A stretch of DNA of 64,000 nucleotides from Microvirga arsenatis (lineage in GTDB: Bacteria; Pseudomonadota; Alphaproteobacteria; Rhizobiales; Beijerinckiaceae). Shown piece after piece: positions 57,350 through 64,000 of the stretch. Made by a program: the position numbers and the translations under genes. The notes beneath the pieces were generated by a model. That model was not told the origin of the DNA, ran no database searches, and was given only the letters and a program-made list of their open reading frames with translations. Every line of letters begins with the position of its first letter. The stretch's first letter is position 1. The DNA lies in assembly GCF_009910705.1 (NCBI RefSeq), contig NZ_JAAAXJ010000001.1, positions 620,001 to 684,000 of the forward strand. Reading direction: 5' to 3'.

Positions 57350-58606
57350 CTAACAAAACTGCCCTAGCCGGATGATCCGGCATGGCTCTCCCGCGGAGGC
57401 CGCAGGCGCATGAGGGGGGCGGACGAGGAGGGCGTCGGAGCGCTCCAGGATGCTCAGCATGGAGGAATCCTGCAGGAGGTGCGGCGTCGCGACAGGGAGC
57501 ATCAGGCGCTCGGTTCCTGGGGAAAGGCTCAAGGGAACCGGCTGAAGGGCGAGGGAGGCCCGCATGTAGTCCTGGCGCTCTCCGTTCGCCGGCAGATCAG
57601 CTCCGAGGATGGCGTCTTCCGTCGGGTCCTCGGCCGCATGCTGGTCGCCGAGCAGGGCGCGGATGGCAGGCACCAGGAACAGCACGGCGCAGACGAGGGA
57701 CGAAACCGGGTTGCCAGGCAGCCCCAGGAGCAGGGTCGAGCCCAGGCGGCCGTGCATCAGCGGCTTTCCAGGGCGCAGGGCCACGCGCCAGAAGCCGAGC
57801 CTCATGCCCTGGCGGGTGAGGGCCTTCTGCACCAGATCATGCTCCCCTACCGAGGCGCCGCCCAGGGTGACAAGGATGTCGGCCTGGGCCTCCCGCGCGG
57901 CCCGGATGCGCTCCTCGAGCGCTTCGATACTGTCGCGGGCAATGCCGAGATCGATGGCCTCCGCGCCGGCCTTCTCAGCCATCATCAGGGTGGCCGGGAG
58001 GCTTGAGGCCACGATCTGGTCCGGACCTAAGGGATCGCCCGCCCGCACCAGCTCGTCGCCGGTGGCGAGGACGGCAACGCGGGGTTTGCGGTGGACGGAG
58101 AGCGTCCCGTGACCCATCGCGGCGGCCAGCGCGATGTGGCGGGAGTCGAGGCGCAGCCCCGCCTGCAGGAGAATGTCGCCGACCCGGAAATCCAGGCCTG
58201 CGGCGCGGATGTGACGTCCGGGGCGGGGCGCTTCCTTGATCGTCACCGTGTCGCCGGAGCGCTCCGCGTCCTCCTGCAGCACCACAGCGTCGGCGCCTTC
58301 GGGCACGGGAGCTCCGGTGAAGATCCGCACGGCCTCCCCGAGGCCGAGCGCACCGGCAAACCGGGCTCCTGCTGCACTGGTTCCGATCACCTGGAGGGTC
58401 GCAGGGATCCGGGTGCAGTCGATGCTGCGCACCGCATAGCCGTCCATTGCGGAAGCCGGGAACGGAGGCTGGTCGCGCCGGGCGCTCACATCCTCGGCGA
58501 GGGTGCGCCCGGCGCAGGAGGCCAGAGGAACATGCTCGGCTTCAACCGGCCTTTCGATGCTGGCCAATACGCGGGACAGGGCATCCTCGACCGAGATCAG
58601 GCTCAT
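57350..58606 (-). CDS. moeA: molybdopterin molybdenumtransferase MoeA
   Basis: Inserts molybdate into adenylylated molybdopterin, the last common step of molybdenum cofactor synthesis. The 418-residue protein shows the four-domain MoeA layout: [12 protein letters not shown] near residue 50, [18 protein letters not shown] in the MogA-like domain (about 245-262), then [11 protein letters not shown] and [16 protein letters not shown]. Its start overlaps the moaC stop by 4 bases, so translation is coupled. It is the last gene of the leftward ppiD-trp-moa run. Confidence 0.96.
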   Translation of the reverse strand: MSLISVEDALSRVLASIERPVEAEHVPLASCAGRTLAEDVSARRDQPPFPASAMDGYAVRSIDCTRIPATLQVIGTSAAGARFAGALGLGEAVRIFTGAPVPEGADAVVLQEDAERSGDTVTIKEAPRPGRHIRAAGLDFRVGDILLQAGLRLDSRHIALAAAMGHGTLSVHRKPRVAVLATGDELVRAGDPLGPDQIVASSLPATLMMAEKAGAEAIDLGIARDSIEALEERIRAAREAQADILVTLGGASVGEHDLVQKALTRQGMRLGFWRVALRPGKPLMHGRLGSTLLLGLPGNPVSSLVCAVLFLVPAIRALLGDQHAAEDPTEDAILGADLPANGERQDYMRASLALQPVPLSLSPGTERLMLPVATPHLLQDSSMLSILERSDALLVRPPHAPAASAGEPCRIIRLGQFC

Positions 58607-59079
58607 GGCGCCTCGAAATCTCCCGACCGGCCACCGCTCTTCCGGCGCAGGCGCACGCTCTCGATCCGCATGCCCTTATCGGCGGCCTTCACCATGTCGT
58701 AGATCGTGAGGCAGGCGACGGAGACGGCGGTGAGCGCCTCCATCTCCACGCCGGTCTGGCCCGACACCTTCACCTCAGCGGTCACCCGCACGCCCGGCAG
58801 ACTCTCGTCGAGGGCGCAATCGATCTTCACCTTGGAGATGAGGAGAGGGTGGCAGAGGGGGATGAGCTCGTGGGTGCGCTTCGAGGCCATGATGCCCGCA
58901 AGACGCGCCGTCCCGAGCACATCGCCCTTCTTGGCGTCGCCCTGGCGGATCAAAGCCAGCGTCTCCGGCCGCATCACCACGCAACCCTCCGCAACGGCGG
59001 TGCGGCTCGTGACGTCCTTGTCCGAGACGTCGACCATGTTGGCCTCGCCCGCCGCGTCGAGATGCGTGAGCCCTGTCAT
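58603..59079 (-). CDS. moaC: cyclic pyranopterin monophosphate synthase MoaC
   Basis: Works with MoaA in the first stage of molybdopterin synthesis, converting the cyclic GTP intermediate to cPMP. The 158-residue protein has [20 protein letters not shown], the catalytic segment [16 protein letters not shown] and [20 protein letters not shown]; all active-site regions are present. Its start overlaps the trpC stop by 4 bases. Linking moaC-moeA to trpC is common in this order. Confidence 0.97.
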   Translation of the reverse strand: MTGLTHLDAAGEANMVDVSDKDVTSRTAVAEGCVVMRPETLALIRQGDAKKGDVLGTARLAGIMASKRTHELIPLCHPLLISKVKIDCALDESLPGVRVTAEVKVSGQTGVEMEALTAVSVACLTIYDMVKAADKGMRIESVRLRRKSGGRSGDFEAP

Positions 59080-59876
59080 GCGGCTTCGCCGAACAGGAGC
59101 CTGCGGGTGGCCGCTGCCACGTCGGCCTGACGCATCAGGCTCTCGCCCACGAGGAATGTGCGGATGTTCACCTTCGTGAGACGCTCGATGTCTTCAAGGG
59201 TGAAGATGCCGCTCTCGCCCACGACGATGCGGTCGGGGGGTATGAGCGGGGCGAGTTCTTCGCTCACGCCGAGGGAGACCTCGAAGCTGCGCAGATTCCG
59301 GTTGTTGATGCCCACCAGCTTCGTACCGAGGGGCAGGGCTCGCTCAAGCTCCGCCCGGTCGTGCACCTCGACCAGCACGTCCATGCCGAGACTGTGGGCG
59401 GTATCGATCAGGGTCCGGGCCTCGCTGTCTGACACGCTCGCCATGATGACGAGGATGCAGTCCGCACCCCAGGCGCGGGCCTCATAGACCTGGTACGGCT
59501 CGAACAGGAAGTCTTTGCGCAGGGCAGGAAGCCCGGAGGCTTCGCGCGCCAGGCCCAGATATTCGGGCCGGCCTTGGAACGACGGCTCGTCGGTGAGAAC
59601 CGAGAGACAGGTGGCGCCGCCCTCGGCATAGGCCCGGGCAAGGCTCGGAGGATCGAAATCCGCGCGGATCAGGCCCTTGGATGGGCTTGCCTTCTTCACC
59701 TCCGCAATAAGGGCAGGCCGACCCTCGGCGAGGTGCCGCTCGATGGCCGCCGCGAACCCGCGCGCAGGCGGGGCCTGCCGGGCGCGGCGCTCAATCTCGG
59801 CTTGCGGAATGGCGGCCTTCGCCGCTGCGATCTCCTGGCGCTTATAGGCTTCGATCCGGCTCAGCACGTCGCTCAT
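59076..59876 (-). CDS. trpC: indole-3-glycerol-phosphate synthase
   Basis: Closes the indole ring in tryptophan synthesis. The 266-residue (beta/alpha)8 barrel has [20 protein letters not shown] (catalytic Lys), [33 protein letters not shown] and [15 protein letters not shown]. It is monofunctional: no TrpF domain is fused. It starts 10 bases downstream of the trpD stop. Confidence 0.97.
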   Translation of the reverse strand: MSDVLSRIEAYKRQEIAAAKAAIPQAEIERRARQAPPARGFAAAIERHLAEGRPALIAEVKKASPSKGLIRADFDPPSLARAYAEGGATCLSVLTDEPSFQGRPEYLGLAREASGLPALRKDFLFEPYQVYEARAWGADCILVIMASVSDSEARTLIDTAHSLGMDVLVEVHDRAELERALPLGTKLVGINNRNLRSFEVSLGVSEELAPLIPPDRIVVGESGIFTLEDIERLTKVNIRTFLVGESLMRQADVAAATRRLLFGEAA

Positions 59877-59886
59877 GATCTGGCGC

Positions 59887-60909
59887 TCACCCGTTCGAGA
59901 CCTTCACGAGCCGCTCCAAGGTCGCCTTGGAGGCGCCGCTGTCGAGGGCCTGTGACGCGCGCTCCAAACCATCGCGGAGGTTGGCTGCCTCGTCAGCCAC
60001 CACGAGGGAGGCCGCCGCATTGAGCAGGGCCACGTCGCGGTAGGCCGTGCGGGCGCCATCGAGAACCTCGCGGAGCGCCCTTGCATTGTGCTCCGGATCG
60101 CCGCCCTTCAGGTCCTCCGGTTTTGCCCTCGGCAAGCCGACCTCATCGGGCGTGACGGTGAAGCGGCGGATGGAGCCGTTCTCCAGCGCGGCCACGAAGG
60201 TCGGGCCGGTGGTTGTCATTTCGTCGAGGCCGTCGGATCCATGCACGGTCCAAACCTTCCTGGAGCCCATCTCCTTCAGAACCTGAGTGAGAGGATCCAG
60301 CCAAGTTTCTGAAAACACGCCTAGAAGCTGATGCTTGACCCCAGCCGGATTCGAGAGCGGCCCCAACAGGTTGAAGATCGTGCGCGTGCCGAGTTCCACG
60401 CGCACGGGCGCCACGTGGCGCATGGCGGCGTGGTGGCTCTGGGCGAACATGAAGCACAGGCCCACCTCCTTGAGGCAGCGCTCAAGGCCTTCCGGATCGA
60501 GGCCGAGCTTCACGCCCAGGGCTGCCAGCACATCGGCCGTACCGGATTTCGAGGAGGCAGCGCGGTTGCCGTGCTTGGCGACCGGCACGCCGCAGGAGGC
60601 GACGATGATGGAGGCCAATGTCGAGATGTTGTAGCTGCCCGAATGATCGCCGCCCGTGCCGACGATATCGACAGCCCTGTCCGGGGCGTTCACCGTAATC
60701 ATGCGCCCGCGCATCGCCGTGACCGCACCGACGATCTCCTCAAGCGCCTCGCCACGCACGCGCAGGGCCATCAGGAAGGCGCCGCCCTGGGCGGGGGTGA
60801 CCTCGCCGGAGAGCAGGTCGTCGAAGGCCCAGCGCGCCTCGTCTCGGGTCAGCGACGCCCCCGTAGCAACCTTGGCGAGATAGGATTTGAAGGATTCCAT
60901 CGGTTTCAA
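59887..60909 (-). CDS. trpD: anthranilate phosphoribosyltransferase
   Basis: Transfers phosphoribose to anthranilate. The 340-residue protein contains the PRPP and anthranilate-binding signature [20 protein letters not shown] and [19 protein letters not shown]. In most enzymes the glycine-rich loop reads GTGGDG; here it is GTGGDH. The start overlaps the trpG stop by 4 bases. It is not fused to the glutamine amidotransferase. Confidence 0.96.
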   Translation of the reverse strand: MKPMESFKSYLAKVATGASLTRDEARWAFDDLLSGEVTPAQGGAFLMALRVRGEALEEIVGAVTAMRGRMITVNAPDRAVDIVGTGGDHSGSYNISTLASIIVASCGVPVAKHGNRAASSKSGTADVLAALGVKLGLDPEGLERCLKEVGLCFMFAQSHHAAMRHVAPVRVELGTRTIFNLLGPLSNPAGVKHQLLGVFSETWLDPLTQVLKEMGSRKVWTVHGSDGLDEMTTTGPTFVAALENGSIRRFTVTPDEVGLPRAKPEDLKGGDPEHNARALREVLDGARTAYRDVALLNAAASLVVADEAANLRDGLERASQALDSGASKATLERLVKVSNG

Positions 60910-61535
60910 TGTCCTGCTGGCACGGACGGCCCGCCACCCGCGCGGTGCCTGGCGTTCCAGTCCCCGGCGAGTGCGAAGAAGTTGCGCATGATGGTCGTCC
61001 CATGCTCCGACAGGATGCTTTCGGGATGGAACTGAACACCATGGATCGGCAGCGACCGGTGGGACAGGCCCATCACCAGCCCGTCCGAGGTTTCGGCCGT
61101 GACCATGAGGTCGTCCGGGCAGGTTTCGCGGTCCACGATCAGGGAATGGTAGCGGGTGGCCTTGAAGGGGCCGTTGATGCCCCGGAACACCGCCTGTCCG
61201 TTGTGCTCCACGTCGGAGACCTTGCCGTGCATCGGCAGGGACGCCCGGGAGACGGTGCCGCCAAAGGCCTGGCCGATGGTCTGCAGCCCGAGGCAGACGC
61301 CGAAGGTGGGGATCTCGGGGGAGGCGCGCTTGACGAGATCGAGGCAGATCCCGGCCTCGTTGGGGGTACAGGGCCCCGGCGAGAGCACGATGGCGTCCGG
61401 ACGGGAGGCGAGCACCTCGTCGGTGGCGATGGCATCGTTGCGCACCACCTGGACCGAGGTGGCGAGAGGGCCGAGCAGATGCACCAGATTCCAGGTGAAG
61501 CTGTCGTAGTTGTCGATCACGAGAACGCGGGTCAT
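60906..61535 (-). CDS. trpG: anthranilate synthase glutamine amidotransferase subunit
   Basis: Class I amidotransferase that supplies ammonia to TrpE. The 209-residue protein starts with [20 protein letters not shown], has the nucleophile cysteine in [17 protein letters not shown], and the His-Glu pair in [16 protein letters not shown]. The ATG at 61535 gives the family start; the frame extends upstream into the trpE-trpG gap without homology. Some rhizobia fuse TrpE and TrpG, but here they are separate genes 64 bases apart. It may also serve p-aminobenzoate synthesis. Confidence 0.96.
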   Translation of the reverse strand: MTRVLVIDNYDSFTWNLVHLLGPLATSVQVVRNDAIATDEVLASRPDAIVLSPGPCTPNEAGICLDLVKRASPEIPTFGVCLGLQTIGQAFGGTVSRASLPMHGKVSDVEHNGQAVFRGINGPFKATRYHSLIVDRETCPDDLMVTAETSDGLVMGLSHRSLPIHGVQFHPESILSEHGTTIMRNFFALAGDWNARHRAGGGPSVPAGH

Positions 61536-61599
61536 GGCGCGCCGACGTTCGCGTATGCGGCGGCCTCGGTCAAGGGAAGCATTGCCACCGGCGCGGCCG

Positions 61600-63120
61600 T
61601 CATTGCCCGACCCTCGCCTCGCTCGCAAAGCGTACCGCCTCCTCCGCCGCGCGGAACAGGGCCTTGGCCTTGTTGATGCACTCCTGCTGCTCGGAAGCCG
61701 GGTCGGAGTCATAGACGATGCCCGCGCCCGCCTGAACCGCCATGCGCCCATCCTTCACCACCGCCGTGCGCAGCACGATGCAGGTGTCCATCTCGCCGTT
61801 GGCTCCGAAATAGCCGATGCAGCCGGCATAGGGGCCGCGCTTGTCCTTCTCCAGCTCGTCGATGATCTGCATGGCGCGCACCTTCGGCGCGCCGGAGACC
61901 GTGCCGGCCGGGAAGCCCGCCACGAGCGCGTCGAGGGCATCGAAGCTCGGGTCGAGGCGGCCCTCCACATTCGAAACGATGTGCATCACCTGGCTGTAAT
62001 ATTCGAGGAAGAAGGAATCCGTGACCTCGACCGAACCCATCTCCGCGACCCGGCCCACGTCGTTGCGTCCGAGATCGAGGAGCATCAGGTGCTCGGCCCG
62101 CTCCTTCGGGTCGGCGAGGAGGCTCTCCGCATGAGCCCGATCCTCGGCCGCGGTGACGCCCCGCGGACGGGTGCCCGCGATGGGGCGGATCGTGACCTTG
62201 CCGTCGCGGACCCGCACCAGGATCTCCGGGGAGGAGCAGACGATCTGAAAACCTTCAAAATCGAGGTAGCACAGGAACGGCGCCGGGTTGACGCGCCGCA
62301 GGGAGCGGTAGAGCGCAAAGGCGGGAAGCGGGAAGGGCGCCTCGAACCGTTGCGACAGCACCACCTGAAAGATGTCCCCTGCGCGGATATACTCCTTCGC
62401 CTTGGCCACCATCGCCGTGAACTCCTCCGGCGTGGTGTTGGAGACCGGCGGCTCGAAGTGGATCTTCGTCGGGTCGCTGCGGTCGTCGATGGGGATCGGA
62501 CGCTCCAGCGCCGCCGTCACCTCGTCCAGCCGCGCGAGCGCGGTCTCGTAGGCCGCTTTGGCCGGAATCCCGGCCTGGGGACGTACCGGCGTGATCAGGG
62601 AGATCTCGTCCCGGACCCCATCGAACACCACCATCACCGTCGGCCGGACCAGGATGGCGTCCGGAACCTTCAAGGCATCGGGATTGGTCTCGGGCAGGCG
62701 CTCCATGAAGCGCACCATGTCGTAGCCCAGATAGCCGAAGAGACCGGCCGCCATGGGCGGCAGGTCGTCGGAGAGGGGCAGGGCGCTTTCCCGGATCAGC
62801 GCCCGCAGGCTCTCCAGCGGCGGCCGCTCGTCCACGCGGAATTCCTGCATCCGGCTGAGGGCATGGCGGTCGATGGATGCCACGCCGTCCTGGCAGCGCC
62901 AGACAAGGTCCGGGTCGAGCCCGATCATGGAGAAACGCCCACGGGTGGCGCCGCCCTCCACGGATTCCAGAAGGAAGGCCGCGCCCTGCCGGTCATGCCG
63001 CAGCTTCAGGAAGGCCGCGACCGGGGTCAGCAGATCGCCGACGAGAGTGGCGCGCAGGACGCCGGCCTCGCCGGCCTCGTAAGCAGCGGCGAAGGATGCG
63101 AAATCAGGCGTGATCGTCAT
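61600..63120 (-). CDS. trpE: anthranilate synthase component I
   Basis: Converts chorismate to anthranilate with TrpG. The 506-residue protein has the tryptophan feedback motif LLES at about residues 50-53. The C-terminal chorismate-binding domain is marked by PIAGTRPRGVTAAEDRA, LLDLGRNDVGRVAEMGSVEV and GTVSGAPKVRAMQIIDELE. It begins only 4 bases after the ppiD stop. No Trp-rich leader peptide or attenuator is visible next to it, so control of this operon probably acts further upstream or on the enzyme. Confidence 0.96.
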   Translation of the reverse strand: MTITPDFASFAAAYEAGEAGVLRATLVGDLLTPVAAFLKLRHDRQGAAFLLESVEGGATRGRFSMIGLDPDLVWRCQDGVASIDRHALSRMQEFRVDERPPLESLRALIRESALPLSDDLPPMAAGLFGYLGYDMVRFMERLPETNPDALKVPDAILVRPTVMVVFDGVRDEISLITPVRPQAGIPAKAAYETALARLDEVTAALERPIPIDDRSDPTKIHFEPPVSNTTPEEFTAMVAKAKEYIRAGDIFQVVLSQRFEAPFPLPAFALYRSLRRVNPAPFLCYLDFEGFQIVCSSPEILVRVRDGKVTIRPIAGTRPRGVTAAEDRAHAESLLADPKERAEHLMLLDLGRNDVGRVAEMGSVEVTDSFFLEYYSQVMHIVSNVEGRLDPSFDALDALVAGFPAGTVSGAPKVRAMQIIDELEKDKRGPYAGCIGYFGANGEMDTCIVLRTAVVKDGRMAVQAGAGIVYDSDPASEQQECINKAKALFRAAEEAVRFASEARVGQ

Positions 63121-63124
63121 GGCC

Positions 63125-64000
63125 TTACGATTCGCTGCCCGTCGCCCGGCGCAGGGCCTGCTGGTTGATGGTGACCTCCAGTTCCTGCCGCACCTGAGCG
63201 ATGTACTGGCTGATCAGGTCGTCGCCATAGGCATTGCGGAGCTGGGTCTCGGTGTTCTGCGCCTGCTGGGTAGTCGTGACCAGGGGCGGCACCGTGGCGG
63301 CGGTTACCTTGAACACTGCGCGACCCTCACCGCTCGCCGCATGCCCGGCCTTGCCCACCGGCACGGCGAAGATGCGGTTCACGGCCTCGACCGCCAGATC
63401 GTCCTTGGCGGCATTGCGGGAGAGATCCGCCGCGTTCTTGACGGACACGCCGGCCTCCTGGGCCACGGCTTCGACAGCCTCGCCCTTCTCGAGGCGCTCC
63501 GCCAGGCCACGCGCCCTCTCGGAGAGACGCTGGGCCACTTGATCCTGACGCCACTGGGCGCCGACCTGTTCGCGCACCTCGTCCAGGGTCTTCTCGCGGG
63601 AGGGTTCGATCCCGGTTACGTCGTACCAGACATAGCCGGTCGCCGTGCGCAGGGCCTCGTTGTCGACGCCAATGTCGGAGGCGAAGGCCGCCTTCACCAC
63701 CGCATCCTTCTCGGGAAGGTTGACCGGGCTGCCAGCCTTGTCGAGGCCGTTGGCGTCCACAGCCGGCACCTGGATCAGGGTCAGGCCCTTTTCCCGGGCG
63801 ATGTCGGCCAAGGGCTTGGCGCCCGCCCGCAGATCCTCGATCTCATCATGGATCTTCTCGATCTGGCCCTGGGCGCGCTCCACGGCGATCTCGCGGCGCA
63901 GGTCGGCAGCCACGTCCTCGAAGGGCCGCACGGCCTCGGGCTGGACCTGCGTGACGCGCACGAGCACGGGCCCGAAGCGGCCTGCGATGGGGGCGCTCAC
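63125..64000 (-). CDS. ppiD: peptidyl-prolyl cis-trans isomerase PpiD-like, C-terminal part
   Basis: Partial gene: the N-terminus lies beyond the right edge, and the codon at 63998-64000 is probably internal. The 291 residues visible match the C-terminal half of SurA-N/PpiD type periplasmic folding helpers: the end of a parvulin domain (FGPVLVRVTQVQPEAVRPFE), a charged coiled-coil-like helix (about residues 28-60 here), a second folding region and a C-terminal helix. A single N-terminal membrane anchor would be expected outside the window. It directly precedes trpE on the same transcript, as in many Hyphomicrobiales. Confidence 0.8.
   Translation of the reverse strand: MSAPIAGRFGPVLVRVTQVQPEAVRPFEDVAADLRREIAVERAQGQIEKIHDEIEDLRAGAKPLADIAREKGLTLIQVPAVDANGLDKAGSPVNLPEKDAVVKAAFASDIGVDNEALRTATGYVWYDVTGIEPSREKTLDEVREQVGAQWRQDQVAQRLSERARGLAERLEKGEAVEAVAQEAGVSVKNAADLSRNAAKDDLAVEAVNRIFAVPVGKAGHAASGEGRAVFKVTAATVPPLVTTTQQAQNTETQLRNAYGDDLISQYIAQVRQELEVTINQQALRRATGSES

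Overview
This 64 kb window is a GC-rich alphaproteobacterial chromosome segment. The order nuoJKLMN-birA-rnj-mce-DUF1467-proS-lolC-lolD-dnaE-rpsB-tsf-pyrH-frr-uppS-cdsA-dxr-rseP-bamA-lpxD-fabZ-lpxA-lpxI-lpxB-gltA-gltX-comEC-lexA-moeA-moaC-trpCDGE-ppiD is the core backbone of the Hyphomicrobiales (Rhizobiales). Several details fit that order: a GAAC-N7-GAAC type SOS box, LpxI instead of LpxH, a short ProS, a C-terminally extended S2, and large RTX proteins. A Methylobacteriaceae or Microvirga-like genus is my best guess, but that is inference.

Layout. 0-6 kb: membrane-arm subunits of complex I. 6-9.4 kb: biotin ligase, RNase J, methylmalonyl-CoA epimerase and a small membrane protein, closely packed behind nuoN. 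9.8-13.1 kb: ProS and the Lol lipoprotein exporter. 13.1-16.1 kb: a first RTX-repeat secreted protein. 16.2-19.9 kb: a 33-residue membrane microprotein with an SOS box over its predicted start site, then dnaE. 20-35 kb: rpsB-tsf-pyrH-frr followed by envelope genes (undecaprenyl-PP, CDP-DAG, MEP pathway, RseP, BamA, lipid A LpxD/A/I/B and FabZ). 35-41 kb: gltA and gltX (minus), comEC (plus), lexA (minus) with its own SOS box. 41.1-57.3 kb: an accessory block of three RTX/cadherin-type genes, one coding for about 3,490 residues, with no secretion machinery beside it. 57.35-64 kb: minus-strand operon ppiD-trpE-trpG-trpD-trpC-moaC-moeA; ppiD runs off the right edge.

How they fit together. The backbone serves respiration, translation, envelope assembly and tryptophan/molybdopterin synthesis. 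The four RTX genes interrupt it at two gene junctions (lolD/dnaE and lexA/moeA). They share a C-terminal signature typical of type I secretion substrates and have related AT-rich near-palindromes upstream, so they may be a co-regulated set of secreted matrix or adhesion proteins. The most distinctive new candidate is the SOS-box microprotein at 16,238-16,339: a 33-residue single-span peptide in the position and size class of SOS-induced membrane peptides such as Caulobacter SidA or E. coli TisB.

No rRNA, tRNA, CRISPR array, transposase or prophage gene was recognised.
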